Below, piece by piece: positions 9,487-19,608 of a stretch of 58,755 nucleotides of DNA. Positions within the stretch are counted from its first letter, which is position 1, and each line of letters starts with the position of its first letter. The position numbers were made by a program, and so were the translations under genes. The stretch is from Methylobacterium sp. (lineage in GTDB: Bacteria; Pseudomonadota; Alphaproteobacteria; Rhizobiales; Beijerinckiaceae). Below the pieces are notes generated by a model. It did not search any database. It was not told where the DNA came from and worked only from the letters and a program-made list of their open reading frames with translations. The stretch covers positions 1 to 58,755 of the forward strand of contig NZ_JAIETD010000079.1 of the NCBI RefSeq assembly GCF_019745455.1, in the 5' to 3' direction.

Positions 9487-9957
9487 TCAGGGCAGCGCGC
9501 GCGCCGCTTCCAGAACCGCCTCGGCGTGACCCGGAACCTTTACCTTCGGCCAGACCTCCGCGACCCTGCCCTCGCGATCAATGAGGAGGGTGGTGCGCTC
9601 AACGCCCATATACGTCTTGCCGTACATGCTCTTCTGGACCCAGACGCCATAAGCTTCGAGCATCGCCTTGTTCTCGTCCGAGGCAAGGGGGAAGGTGAGG
9701 CCGTACTTCGCCCGGAACTTGTCGTGGCTCTTTACCGAGTCGGGAGACACGCCCACGATGGCGGTGTCTGCTGCCGCGAAGGCATCCGCAAGGCCGTTGA
9801 AGCCTTGTGCCTCCAGGGTGCAACCGCTGGTATCGTCTTTCGGATAGAAGTAGAGGACGACCTTGCGACCTTTCATCGCCGACAGGGTCAGAGTCTCGCC
9901 TCCGGCACCCGGGAGCGTGAAATCGGGAGCCTCTTCTCCAAGGGCAACGGACATCAT
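9487..9957 (-). CDS. bcp: Bcp-type peroxiredoxin (thiol peroxidase), 1-Cys form
   Basis: Reduces hydroperoxides in the cytoplasm. About 156 aa with the Prx signature YPKDDTSGCTLEA; Cys46 is the peroxidatic cysteine. The resolving Cys five residues later, seen in E. coli Bcp, is replaced (EAQGF), so it should depend on an external thiol. ATG ATG at 9957/9954 follows a GGAAGG sequence. The longer frame to 10029 is not needed. Confidence 0.88.
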   Translation of the reverse strand: MMSVALGEEAPDFTLPGAGGETLTLSAMKGRKVVLYFYPKDDTSGCTLEAQGFNGLADAFAAADTAIVGVSPDSVKSHDKFRAKYGLTFPLASDENKAMLEAYGVWVQKSMYGKTYMGVERTTLLIDREGRVAEVWPKVKVPGHAEAVLEAARALP

Positions 9958-10105
9958 GCCTTCCTTTCGGCCGATTGATGGTGTGGCAGAGAGAGGTGAC
10001 AGAACCGCGCCCGAAAACGGGAACGGCATTAAGAAAAAACGACCGCAGAACGGCTTACCGTTCGATATCTCGGGTCGGTTCGCCGATCCAGCGGCTTAAG
10101 GATCG

Positions 10106-13100
10106 ATGGTTCAGGAAACCGCCAAGGGTCCACGCGCAAAGCGTCGCCCCCTCCGTCTGAGATCCCTGCGCTGGTGCGCCCTTGCCATCGTGGTGGTGGT
10201 GCTCGCTTCCGGCGTCGGCATCGCACGCCTGGCCTCCGGCCCTTTGCGGATCGACGGGCTCTCGGCCAGTGTCGCTTCGGCCATCGCCGCGCGGATCGGT
10301 TCGGGCTGGAGGATCGACCTCCGCGACAGCGCCCTCGAGCTCGACTCAGAGCGATCCCTAGCCCTGCGGGTGACGGGGCTCGACGTCAGAAACCCAGAAG
10401 GCGCCCTGGTCATGCGCGCGCCGGTCGCGGTCGTGAGCATCGACACATGGAGCCTGCTACGGCTGTCGGTTCAGCCGCGCTCGATCGAGTTCCGCGATCT
10501 CCAGATGACGGCTCTCGTCCACAAGGACGGGTCGATTGCCTTCGCGGCGGCTTCACCTGGTCATCCTGGCGAGGCCCAGCCGCACACCCTGCCGAGCGTC
10601 GACGCGGCGCGCGGCAATGTCTCGCCTGTTTCGGCCTCCGTGGCTTCGATCTTCGGAATCGTTCTGGATTCAGCCGGCGTAGTCGGCGCCATCGACCGGG
10701 CGCGGATCACTAATGGCCGGCTGACCCTCATCGACGACGATGCCCGCGAGCGGGCCGTGTTCGAGCGCGTCAACGCCCTGTTCCATCGTGACGCAGACCG
10801 CGACGCGCGCCTGTTCGAGCTGCGGATCGACGGACCGCACGGAGAATGGCGCCTCGGCGGCAATCTCCACGAAGCCGGCGGCCTCAAGCGCCGCGGCGTC
10901 ATTACCCTCGACGACATGCCGCTCACCGACATGCTGCTCCTGTCGGGGCAATCGAAACTTCCTATCGCGACGGACCTCAAGCTGTCGGCAAAGGCCGATG
11001 TCAGTCTCGATAACGGCCGGATCGAACAGATGCGAACCGAATTTCGGACTGGAGGAGGCAACCTCCTGATCGAGGAGAAGGACTTCAACCCCGTCACGAT
11101 CGAGAGCCTCGTCGCCGCGGCGAATTGGGACGAGACCACCCGTTCGATGCAGATCGCGGAGATCGATTATCGCGGCGCGGGCAATGCGGTCCGCCTCTCC
11201 GGCACCTGGACGGCCGGTGCGGCCGGCGCCGAGAGCGATTGGTCGCTCGCCCTGTCGGGTCGGGATGCCGTCCTCCGCGGCGCCGCTACGGGGGACAAAC
11301 CCGTCAATGTCGAGAAGCTCGACGCGCGGCTGATCGGACGAGCCGGCGGCATCGCGATCGACGATTTCACGATGGAGGCGGGAGGCGGTCGCGGGCGCAT
11401 CACGGGCAGCATCGGCACGGCTGCTGACGACGATGGGCTCACCCTGCACATTACCGCGAGCGACACCGATGGCCGCACTGCCCTGCGCCTTTGGCCCGAG
11501 CATGTCGCCCCTCCAGCCCGCAACTATCTCGTCGACAACTTGCGCGGTGGCCGCGTCGATTCCGTCGATATCGTCGTCGACATGAGCGCTGTCGAGCTCG
11601 CCTCCGCCACGCGCGGCGAGCCGATGCCCGACAATGCCGTGCATATCGATTTCGCAGTCTCGGATGCGACCCTGGCCATCTCGCCGGACGCTCCTCCACT
11701 GAGCCGTGGCCGGGTCGCGGGCACCATCACCGGTCAGAGCACGACCATCCGCGGGGTGACCGCGGAGGTGAGGATGGCGGAACGCAGCCTCGCCATTGCC
11801 GACGGGTCTTTCGCGATTTCCGGCATCACACCCGAGCGGGTCGTGGCGCAGATCGGTCTGCGTCTGGGGGGAGGCGCTGACGGGCTTGCGGCGCTATTGC
11901 AGACCAAGATGTTCAAGAGCCTGACGGGCGCGGACATCGACCCGGCCAGCATCAAGGGCCGCGCCGACCTCAGGATCGATTTCCCGCTCGATCTCAAGAA
12001 CATGCCGGAGCTCGCCGACCTGCCCGCGATCATGACCGGCAGCCTCACCGACCTCACTTACGAGAAGGCTTTCGGCAAGGAGCGACTCGACGCTGGCAAG
12101 TTTGCGATGTCCTATGACCGTAGCGGCTTCGCCCTCAAGGGCGACGGCAGGATCGTCGGCTCTCCGATCGGGATCGACCTGCGTCAGCCCAAAGCCGGCG
12201 GCGCAGGCGAGATCGTCGTCAACCTGAGCCTCGACGAGGCGCTGAGAGCGCGCAAGGGCATGCCGGCCGCCCCCCAGCTCACCGGAGTGATCCCGACCCG
12301 GATCACCATACCCATCGGCCGAACCAGTTCAATGAAATCCCATACGCGCGTCGAGGCCGACCTGTCTCGGTCGGCGATCGACGGACCCGGTTTCGCGAAG
12401 CTCGCGGGCAAGCCCGGCCGCTTGACCTTCACGCTGGGCGACCAGACCCAGAACGGCAACGTCGAGTTGCGAGACATCGCGTTCGACGCGGCTCCGGCCT
12501 CGGCGCGTGGCACCATTGTTCTGTCCGGCGAAGGGGGCATCGAGCGCGCCGACTTCACCTCGCTCAAGCTGTCGCCTGGCGATGACATGAGGCTGCAGGC
12601 GGAACGGTCCGGCAGCGGCTACAAGCTGTCCGTGAAGGGTCAGGTCGCGGATGCGAGGCCGTTCCTCAAAAGCCTCGGCGGACCCGACGGCAAATCGTCG
12701 AAGGAGGCGGCGCCCAAGGATATCGAGGCCGACTTGAGCCTCGCGATCGTCACCGGCTTCAACGGCGAAGCCCTCACCGGCGCGAACATCAAGCTGATGA
12801 CGCGGGGCAAGGATGTCCGCAGCGGCCAGTTCGTCGGCAAGTTCCGCGGCACGCCGTTCCTCGCTCAGATCTCGCGGACCGAGCGAGGCGTGTCGACGTT
12901 GGCCGTCGAGGCCGCCGATGCCGGCGCCACGCTGCGTTTTGCCGACATCTATCGACGGATGTATGGCGGCAGTCTCGCCATGAGCAGCGCCCTCAATGAC
13001 GGGCCGCAATCCGGCGTCGTGCGCATCACCAACTTCACGCTGCGCAACGAGCCCGCTTTGTCGAGCATCATCGCCCAGAGCCCCCCATCGAGCGAGATCG

Positions 13101-13543
13101 TCGACAGTCGCGGCCGCAAGCAAGTGGTCCAGGGCCAGGGAGGCGAAGTGAGTTTCGATCGGCTCCGAGCGAATTTCACCCGCAATGGAAGCCGGGTGGA
13201 TTTCACCGATGCCGCCATTTCGAACGCGGCGATGGGTTTCACGCTCAGCGGCTTCCTCGACACAAGCCGCGAGCGCACGGATGTGAGAGGCACCTTCGTG
13301 CCGCTCTACGGCTTGAATAATGTCGTATCGCAACTGCCGCTGTTCGGTCAGCTCCTGGGCGGCGGCAACAACGAGGGCCTGTTCGCCCTCAACTTCCGTG
13401 TCTCCGGCAGGCTCGGCGCTCCCGACGTCAGCGTCAACCCGCTCTCGGTCCTGGCACCGGGCATCCTGCGCAAGCTGTTCAGCGCCGGCGGCAAGGGGCC
13501 TGACATTACCGGCAGCCGATCCGACGTCGACAGCGAGCGGTAG
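10106..13543 (+). CDS. Very large AsmA-like / DUF3971 envelope protein
   Basis: An 1145-aa protein with one N-terminal membrane anchor (LRWCALAIVVVVLASGVGIA at about residues 24-43), then a long repetitive beta-rich periplasmic body. The C-terminus (PLSVLAPGILRKLF) is typical of AsmA/YhdP-type proteins. Members of this superfamily are thought to form hydrophobic grooves bridging inner and outer membranes for lipid transfer. In a hopanoid-making bacterium it is a candidate envelope lipid-homeostasis factor, but that is inference. It ends only 3 bp from the convergent ribBA stop. Confidence 0.8.
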   Translation: MVQETAKGPRAKRRPLRLRSLRWCALAIVVVVLASGVGIARLASGPLRIDGLSASVASAIAARIGSGWRIDLRDSALELDSERSLALRVTGLDVRNPEGALVMRAPVAVVSIDTWSLLRLSVQPRSIEFRDLQMTALVHKDGSIAFAAASPGHPGEAQPHTLPSVDAARGNVSPVSASVASIFGIVLDSAGVVGAIDRARITNGRLTLIDDDARERAVFERVNALFHRDADRDARLFELRIDGPHGEWRLGGNLHEAGGLKRRGVITLDDMPLTDMLLLSGQSKLPIATDLKLSAKADVSLDNGRIEQMRTEFRTGGGNLLIEEKDFNPVTIESLVAAANWDETTRSMQIAEIDYRGAGNAVRLSGTWTAGAAGAESDWSLALSGRDAVLRGAATGDKPVNVEKLDARLIGRAGGIAIDDFTMEAGGGRGRITGSIGTAADDDGLTLHITASDTDGRTALRLWPEHVAPPARNYLVDNLRGGRVDSVDIVVDMSAVELASATRGEPMPDNAVHIDFAVSDATLAISPDAPPLSRGRVAGTITGQSTTIRGVTAEVRMAERSLAIADGSFAISGITPERVVAQIGLRLGGGADGLAALLQTKMFKSLTGADIDPASIKGRADLRIDFPLDLKNMPELADLPAIMTGSLTDLTYEKAFGKERLDAGKFAMSYDRSGFALKGDGRIVGSPIGIDLRQPKAGGAGEIVVNLSLDEALRARKGMPAAPQLTGVIPTRITIPIGRTSSMKSHTRVEADLSRSAIDGPGFAKLAGKPGRLTFTLGDQTQNGNVELRDIAFDAAPASARGTIVLSGEGGIERADFTSLKLSPGDDMRLQAERSGSGYKLSVKGQVADARPFLKSLGGPDGKSSKEAAPKDIEADLSLAIVTGFNGEALTGANIKLMTRGKDVRSGQFVGKFRGTPFLAQISRTERGVSTLAVEAADAGATLRFADIYRRMYGGSLAMSSALNDGPQSGVVRITNFTLRNEPALSSIIAQSPPSSEIVDSRGRKQVVQGQGGEVSFDRLRANFTRNGSRVDFTDAAISNAAMGFTLSGFLDTSRERTDVRGTFVPLYGLNNVVSQLPLFGQLLGGGNNEGLFALNFRVSGRLGAPDVSVNPLSVLAPGILRKLFSAGGKGPDITGSRSDVDSER

Positions 13544-13546
13544 GGT

Positions 13547-14623
13547 TCACCCCTCCAGCCGCTCGTCGCCGAGAAACTCGATGCCGAAGCCGGACAGGCC
13601 GACATAGGAGCGCGAGGAAGTCGCCAGGTTGCGGATCGAGACGACCCCGAGGTCGCGAAGGATCTGAGCACCGAGGCCGACCTCGCGCCATTGCCGGACC
13701 CGCTGAGCCTCGACGCCCTCTTCCACGACCCGGGAGAGCGGAACTCCTGCCGTTCCATCACGAAGGTAGACGAGGATGCCGCGACCTTCCTTGGCGAAAC
13801 GGCGCATGACGCATTCGATCTGCTTGCCACCCTCGATGACGTCAGCGACCACATTCGATCGGTGAAGACGAACGAGCACGTTCTTGCCGTCGCCGATCCG
13901 GCCATGGACGAAGGCGAATTGCTGCACGGTCTCGAAGGGGGTGGTGTAGGCGTATCCGGTCATCTCGCCGAACTCGGTTTTGACCGGAAATGTGCCGACG
14001 CGCTCGACCAGCTTCTCCCGCGCCTGGCGGTAAGCGATCAGGTCGGCGACGGAGACGCGCTTGAGACCGTGCGTCTCCGAGAACGCCTCGATCTGAGGAC
14101 CCTTCATCACGGTGCCGTCATCGTTGGCGAGTTCGCAGATCACGCCTACCGGCGGAAGACCCGCGAGCTTGCAGAGATCCACCGCTGCCTCGGTATGGCC
14201 GGATCGCATCAGCACGCCGCCCTCCTTGGCGATGAGCGGGAAAACGTGGCCGGGGCGGACGAAATCCTCGGCGCCCATGTTGCCGTTGGCCAGCGCCCGC
14301 ACCGTGTTGCAGCGCTGTTCGGCCGAAATGCCTGTTGTGAGCCCATGCTTGACGTCGACGGTCACCGTGAAGGCGGTGCCAAGGGGCGCATCGTTCGATG
14401 CGACCATCGGGTCGAGGCGCAGGCGCCGGGCCTCGGCTTGCGTCAGCGGCGCACAGACGATGCCGCATGTGTTGCGGACGATGAACGCCATCTTCTCCGG
14501 CGTGCAGAGCGAGGCTGCGACGACGAGATCGCCTTCGTTCTCGCGATCGTCATCATCGGTGACAATCACGATCTCGCCGCGCGCATAGGCCTCGATGGCC
14601 GCGGTGACATGGGTATGGGGCAC
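13547..14623 (-). CDS. ribB: RibBA-like: DHBP synthase with degenerate GTP cyclohydrolase II domain
   Basis: The N-terminal half (about residues 1-205) is 3,4-dihydroxy-2-butanone-4-phosphate synthase of riboflavin synthesis. It shows TDDDDRENEGDL, GHVFPL and RSGHTEAAVDL, all intact. The C-terminal half aligns with GTP cyclohydrolase II, but the zinc-binding HSECLTGD...CDC segment is missing: the region reads LVRLHRSNVVADV then KQIECVMRRF. It is therefore probably only RibB-active. The GTG at 14623 is chosen because the family begins right before HTHVTAAIEAYARGE; the frame upstream looks non-coding. aroC lies 74 bp upstream on the same strand. Confidence 0.88.
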   Translation of the reverse strand: MPHTHVTAAIEAYARGEIVIVTDDDDRENEGDLVVAASLCTPEKMAFIVRNTCGIVCAPLTQAEARRLRLDPMVASNDAPLGTAFTVTVDVKHGLTTGISAEQRCNTVRALANGNMGAEDFVRPGHVFPLIAKEGGVLMRSGHTEAAVDLCKLAGLPPVGVICELANDDGTVMKGPQIEAFSETHGLKRVSVADLIAYRQAREKLVERVGTFPVKTEFGEMTGYAYTTPFETVQQFAFVHGRIGDGKNVLVRLHRSNVVADVIEGGKQIECVMRRFAKEGRGILVYLRDGTAGVPLSRVVEEGVEAQRVRQWREVGLGAQILRDLGVVSIRNLATSSRSYVGLSGFGIEFLGDERLEG

Positions 14624-14697
14624 TGGACTCGTCTCTTGGTCGCTGTTCGTTTGGCGGCTTTCCGCCCTTTGCGGGGAGTAGGGAACCCTGTGCAGGT

Positions 14698-15792
14698 TCA
14701 GCCCATCTGCCCCCGGTGCCGCAGATAGTGATCCGCGAGCACGCACGCCATCATGGCCTCTGCGACGGGAACGGCTCTGATTCCGACGCAAGGGTCATGG
14801 CGGCCCTTGGTGACGAGGTCTACGTCACGGTTGTCGCGGGTCACCGATTGGCGCGGGGTCAGGATCGAGGAGGTCGGCTTGACCGCAAAGCGGCAGATGA
14901 TCGGCTGCCCTGTGGAAATGCCGCCCAGGATGCCGCCGGCATGGTTTGCGAGGAAGGTCGGCCCGCCGGCATTGCCCGAGCGCATCTCGTCGGCGTTCTC
15001 CTCGCCGCGCAGTGCCGCGGAGGCGAAGCCGTCGCCGATCTCCACGCCCTTCACCGCATTGATCGACATCATCGCCGCAGCGAGATCCGCATCGAGCTTG
15101 CCGTAGATCGGTGCGCCGAGCCCGGGCGGAACCCCTTCGGCCAAGACCTCGATAACGGCGCCCACCGACGAGCCGTCCTTGCGGATTCCATCGAGATAGC
15201 CCTCGTAGAAAGCGGCAGCCTTCGCATCGGGACAGAAGAACGAATTCTTTTCGACCTCGTCCCAATCCCAATTGGCCCGGTCGATGGCATGCGGCCCCAT
15301 CTGGACGAGGGCAGCCTGGATAATGACCTGCGGCGGCAGGATCCTGCGCGCAATGGCGCCGGCCGCCACGCGGGCCGCGGTCTCGCGGGCGGAGGATCGT
15401 CCGCCGCCACGGTAATCGCGGATGCCGTATTTCACGTCGTAGGTGTAATCGGCATGGCCGGGCCGGTAGCTGTCGCGGATCTCGGAATAGTCTTTCGAAC
15501 GCTGGTCGGTATTGGCGATCTCGAGAGCTATCGGCGTGCCGGTGCTGAGCTGGATGCCCCCGCTACGGTCGTCGGCGAAGACGCCGGACAGGATGCGGAC
15601 CTCGTCCGCTTCCCGGCGCTGGGTGGTGAAGCGCGATTGTCCCGGCTTCCTGCGGTCGAGCTCCGCCTGGATGTCGGCGGCCTCAATCGGAATGCCAGGC
15701 GGGCAGCCATCGACCACGCAGCCGAGGGCGACCCCGTGGCTTTCGCCGAAGGTGGTGACACGGAAAAGGTGGCCGAAGGTATTGTGAGACAT
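14698..15792 (-). CDS. aroC: Chorismate synthase
   Basis: Converts 5-enolpyruvylshikimate-3-phosphate to chorismate, the last common shikimate step, using reduced FMN. 364 aa. Signatures are the N-terminus [20 protein letters not shown], then [14 protein letters not shown] and [19 protein letters not shown]. Its cofactor FMN derives from the pathway of the neighbouring ribB-like gene, 74 bp downstream in the same direction, so a shared operon is plausible. Confidence 0.95.
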   Translation of the reverse strand: MSHNTFGHLFRVTTFGESHGVALGCVVDGCPPGIPIEAADIQAELDRRKPGQSRFTTQRREADEVRILSGVFADDRSGGIQLSTGTPIALEIANTDQRSKDYSEIRDSYRPGHADYTYDVKYGIRDYRGGGRSSARETAARVAAGAIARRILPPQVIIQAALVQMGPHAIDRANWDWDEVEKNSFFCPDAKAAAFYEGYLDGIRKDGSSVGAVIEVLAEGVPPGLGAPIYGKLDADLAAAMMSINAVKGVEIGDGFASAALRGEENADEMRSGNAGGPTFLANHAGGILGGISTGQPIICRFAVKPTSSILTPRQSVTRDNRDVDLVTKGRHDPCVGIRAVPVAEAMMACVLADHYLRHRGQMG

Positions 15793-15973
15793 GGCCTGTT
15801 CGCTCTAGCGCGGGTTGCGCGAGAGGGCTAGCGCCCTCCGGCATTGCGGTCCGTCCTGGCGGAGAACACCGGCGGTCAGATGAGCTGAGCGATGAACGTC
15901 CGAAGTCGGCTTTCGGCACGGGTGTCGCCGGGAGTCCGCTTGGATCTGCACTGCAGTCGAGGGGGATACGGCC

Positions 15974-17107
15974 TCAAGGCCGCGCCAGCACTCCGCCCGT
16001 CATCGGCTCGCGCACACCGGTCGTGCTAGGGAAGGTGATCGGCAGGCCCTTCAGCGAGCGCACGGCGAGGTGCGCGAAAGCCTGAGCCTCCAGATAGGCC
16101 GAGGACCAGCCGATGGCGTCGGCAGTCGCGATATCGGCCCGCAAATGGTAGTTGAGGAGCCGCACCAGCTCGCCATTGCGGGCACCGCCGCCGGACACGA
16201 TCCAGCGAACCGGGATCTCGGGCGCATGGTCGAGGGATCGGGCAACGGCTCGAGCGGTGAATGCCGTGAGCGTCGCCGCGCCGTCCTCGGTGGTCAGCTG
16301 GCCGGCGAGCTTGTGAGAGAACCAGTTGCGGTCGAGCGATTTCGGCGGCCGGCGCGCGAAGAAGGGATGGATCAAAAGCCAAGCGAGCAACGGCTCGTCG
16401 GGGCGCCCGCGAGCGGCCGTGCGGCCGCCATCGTCGAGAGGCCGGCCGGTCCGCTCGCGCATCCAATCGTCGATCAGGGCGTTGCCGGGGCCGGTGTCGA
16501 AGGCGATGACGTTGCCATTGGAGGCGATCAGCGTTGCGTTGGCGACGCCGCCGATATTGAGGATGCCGAGGGCGCCTTCGAAGCCCGAGGCCTTGGCGAG
16601 GGCCTTGTGGAAGACGGGCACCAGCGGTGCCCCCTGGCCGCCGGCTGCGATGTCGGCGTGGCGCATGTCCGACACGACCGGGATGCCGAGGCGCCGGCTG
16701 AGGGCCGCGCCGTCGCCGATCTGCACGCTCATGCGCTGGTCGGGCCTATGGACCACCGTCTGGCCGTGGAAGCCGACCACGTCGATGTCGGATGGCTTCA
16801 GGCCATTGTCGGAGAGAAACGCCTCCACGGCCTCCGCATGGGCGGCGGTGACGAAAGCCTCGGCTTCGGGCAGACAGCCTGGACGCTCGTCGCGGTCGGT
16901 GACGCCTTCGGAATCCACGAGTGCCCGGCGCAACAGCTCGCGGTCCTCGTCGGTGTAGCCGCGGTAGCCGGTGGGGCCGAGAGGTTCGAGATACCCGTTA
17001 TGGCTCCTGACGACGCGGACATCCTCGCCGTCGGTCTCGATCAGCGCCACGTCGACGCCGTCCAGGGAGGTGCCGCTCATCAGGCCGATCGCCCGCATCA
17101 TGGTCAT
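15974..17107 (-). CDS. anmK: Anhydro-N-acetylmuramic acid kinase
   Basis: Recycles cell-wall 1,6-anhydro-MurNAc to MurNAc-6-phosphate. 377 aa with the N-terminal phosphate-binding motif GLMSGTSLDGVDVAL, the sugar-binding FHGQTVVHRP, and NIGGVANAT and FDTGPGNALIDDW of the ASKHA fold. Several ATGs are packed at the start (MTMMRAIG); the first is used. It is divergent from tyrS with 138 bp between, an arrangement I recognise as common in Rhizobiales. Confidence 0.93.
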   Translation of the reverse strand: MTMMRAIGLMSGTSLDGVDVALIETDGEDVRVVRSHNGYLEPLGPTGYRGYTDEDRELLRRALVDSEGVTDRDERPGCLPEAEAFVTAAHAEAVEAFLSDNGLKPSDIDVVGFHGQTVVHRPDQRMSVQIGDGAALSRRLGIPVVSDMRHADIAAGGQGAPLVPVFHKALAKASGFEGALGILNIGGVANATLIASNGNVIAFDTGPGNALIDDWMRERTGRPLDDGGRTAARGRPDEPLLAWLLIHPFFARRPPKSLDRNWFSHKLAGQLTTEDGAATLTAFTARAVARSLDHAPEIPVRWIVSGGGARNGELVRLLNYHLRADIATADAIGWSSAYLEAQAFAHLAVRSLKGLPITFPSTTGVREPMTGGVLARP

Positions 17108-17245
17108 TGCTAACCGCCCCCGTGCCTTTCCGGGCGCGGGATGCTACGAGCCCGCTCCACTTGCGACAGAACAGCGAGCTAGCACGCGAACCGGGCCTTG
17201 TCCCCGCGCGAGCGCGCCTCGCGCCAGACAAGACGGCCTTTTGCG

Positions 17246-18499
17246 ATGTCCGCCCTGAAATCCGACTTCCTGCGCATCCTCCAGGAGCGCGGCTTCATCC
17301 ATCAATGCTCGGACCTCGACGGGCTCGACGCGGTGATGAAGTCGGACCGTATAACCGCCTATATCGGGTTCGACTGCACGGCGCCGTCCCTTCATGTCGG
17401 GTCGCTCGTCCAGATCATGATGCTGCATTGGCTGCAGAAGACCGGCCACCGGCCGATCGTGCTCATGGGCGGCGGCACCACCCGCATCGGCGACCCGACC
17501 GGGCGTGACGAGGGCCGCAAGGTGCTCTCGGCCGCCGACATCGAGGCGAACAAGGCCGGCATCGCCCAGGTCTTCTCGAAGTTCCTCAGCTTCGGAGACG
17601 AAGCGGCCATCATGGTCGACAATGCCGAGTGGCTGTCGGATATCAACTACCTCGACTTCCTGCGCGATGTCGGCCGGCACTTCTCGATCAATCGGATGAT
17701 GTCCTTCGACAGCGTTCGCCTGCGGCTCGAGCGCGAGCAGGAACTGTCGTTCCTCGAATTCAACTACATGCTGCTGCAGGCCTACGACTACGTCGAGCTC
17801 AACCGCCGCTATGACGTGACACTGCAGATGGGCGGATCGGATCAGTGGGGCAACATCGTCAACGGGCTCGACCTCGGCCGGCGCATGGGCACGAAGCAGC
17901 TCTTCGCGCTGACGACGCCGCTCCTCACCACGGCGTCGGGCGCCAAGATGGGCAAGACCGCGGCCGGCGCCGTCTGGCTCAACGCCGAGGCCTTGAGCCC
18001 TTACGATTACTGGCAGTTCTGGCGCAATACCGAGGATGCCGATGTCGGCAAGTTCCTGCGCCTCTTCACGCTTCTGCCGATGGACGAGATCGCCCGCCTA
18101 GAATCTCTGCCGGGCGCCGAGATCAACGAGGCCAAGAAGGTGCTGGCCACGGAAGCGACCGCTCTCATGCATGGCCGCGAGGCGGCCGAGGCTGCCACCG
18201 AGACCGCGCGCAAGACGTTCGTCGAGGGAAGCGTCGCCCAGGACCTGCCGAGCGTCGGAGTTGCGCGCGGCACCCTGGAAAGCGGCCTTGGCGTGCTCAC
18301 CGCGTTCGGACCGGACATCACCAAACTGGTTCCGTCCACCAGCGAGGCACGGCGCCAGATCAAGGGCGGTGGCCTGCGCGTCAACGATGTCCAGGTGACC
18401 GACGAGAAGGCGATGCTCGGACTCGGCGACCTGACCTCCGATGGTGTGATCAAGCTCTCCTTTGGACGCAAGAAACACGTGCTGCTTCGCGCCGAGTGA
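17246..18499 (+). CDS. tyrS: Tyrosyl-tRNA synthetase
   Basis: Charges tRNA-Tyr. Class I synthetase of 417 aa. The HIGH-type motif is in [12 protein letters not shown], the tyrosine pocket includes YIGFDCTAP and [10 protein letters not shown], and the KMSKS loop is the variant KMGKT. A C-terminal S4-like RNA-binding part ends in INGG-like [12 protein letters not shown]. The ATG at 17246 gives the family N-terminus; the upstream in-frame start adds an unlikely Arg-rich leader. It ends 3 bp from the convergent deacetylase gene. Confidence 0.95.
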   Translation: MSALKSDFLRILQERGFIHQCSDLDGLDAVMKSDRITAYIGFDCTAPSLHVGSLVQIMMLHWLQKTGHRPIVLMGGGTTRIGDPTGRDEGRKVLSAADIEANKAGIAQVFSKFLSFGDEAAIMVDNAEWLSDINYLDFLRDVGRHFSINRMMSFDSVRLRLEREQELSFLEFNYMLLQAYDYVELNRRYDVTLQMGGSDQWGNIVNGLDLGRRMGTKQLFALTTPLLTTASGAKMGKTAAGAVWLNAEALSPYDYWQFWRNTEDADVGKFLRLFTLLPMDEIARLESLPGAEINEAKKVLATEATALMHGREAAEAATETARKTFVEGSVAQDLPSVGVARGTLESGLGVLTAFGPDITKLVPSTSEARRQIKGGGLRVNDVQVTDEKAMLGLGDLTSDGVIKLSFGRKKHVLLRAE

Positions 18500-18502
18500 T
18501 CC

Positions 18503-19432
18503 TCACCGTCCCATCAAGGCGTCCATATGGGCCGCCACCGAGCGGCTCAAGCCGGTGAGGTCGTAGCCGCCCTCGAGGATCGAGACGAGCCGCCCGCCGG
18601 CATGGCGGTCGGCGAGGTCCATGAGTTTGCGCGTCGCCCAGCCGAAATCGCCCTCGTTAAGACGCAGGTTCGCCAGGGGGTCGAGGTGGTGCGCGTCGAA
18701 GCCGGCCGAGATGACGATGAGGTCGGGAGCGAAGGCGTCGAGGCGGGGTAGGATGCAGCTCTCGAAGGCCTCGCGGAACACGGCCCCGTCGTCGCCCGCC
18801 GTTAGCGGAACGTTGACGATGGTGTCGTGTTCGCCTCGCTCCGAGGAGCGTCCGGTGCCCGGGTAGAGCGGCATCTGATGAGTGGAGGCATAGAGTACGG
18901 CCGGGTCGTCCCAGAAGATGTCCTGCGAGCCGTTGCCGTGATGTACGTCCCAGTCGACGAGGGCGACGCGACTCGCGCCGAACTTTTCGCGGGCGTGACG
19001 CACCGCGATGGCCGCAGTATTGAAGAGGCAGAAGCCCATCGATTGGTTCCGCTCGGCGTGATGACCAGGCGGTCGCATCGCGACGAAGGCGTTGGCGCAG
19101 TCTCGAGCCATCACAGCATCAACCGAATGGACGGCACCTCCCACGGCCCGTAGGGCCGCCTCCAGCGTGCCGGGCGACATCAGTGTGTCGGAATCGATCT
19201 GGACGAAGCCCTCGCGTGGCGACCTCTCGACGATGGCCCGAACGAAATCCGAGGGGTGGGCGAGAGCGACCAATGCGTGCTCGGCGAGCGGCGCCTGCGC
19301 GCGGACGAGGCTGGCGAAGCGCTCGTTCTCGAGGACCCGCTCGATGGCACGGATTCGGTCGGCCCGCTCCGGGTGTCCTGGCGGCATCGCATGGTCGAGG
19401 GCGGCGCAGTGGCTCACATACAAGGTCGTCAC
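18503..19432 (-). CDS. Histone deacetylase-family protein (bacterial class II-like)
   Basis: Zinc amidohydrolase of the HDAC/acetylpolyamine amidohydrolase superfamily, 309 aa. Active-site elements are RPPGHHAERNQSMGFCLFN (paired His), DWDVHHGNGSQDIF (zinc ligands) and SAGFDAH (third ligand), with LEGGYD near the C-terminus. All catalytic residues appear present. The natural substrate in bacteria (acetyl-lysine protein, acetylpolyamine or a small amide) is not predictable here. Its start is 176 bp from the divergent L,D-transpeptidase gene. Confidence 0.88.
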   Translation of the reverse strand: MTTLYVSHCAALDHAMPPGHPERADRIRAIERVLENERFASLVRAQAPLAEHALVALAHPSDFVRAIVERSPREGFVQIDSDTLMSPGTLEAALRAVGGAVHSVDAVMARDCANAFVAMRPPGHHAERNQSMGFCLFNTAAIAVRHAREKFGASRVALVDWDVHHGNGSQDIFWDDPAVLYASTHQMPLYPGTGRSSERGEHDTIVNVPLTAGDDGAVFREAFESCILPRLDAFAPDLIVISAGFDAHHLDPLANLRLNEGDFGWATRKLMDLADRHAGGRLVSILEGGYDLTGLSRSVAAHMDALMGR

Positions 19433-19608
19433 TGCGTCCTCCCGGCGGCGCTACGTCCGCTCTGTCACCCAGCCGCAACAACGCTGGCAATTGCGCCACG
19501 GTTCGGGGCCACAACCCTACGCCCTGCGCGCCTCGCAGGTTAAGCTCGTTTTAATCCCGCCGAACACGGTTCTTTCAACCTGATGACGGGTCGCTAACAG
19601 GCTCGTCC

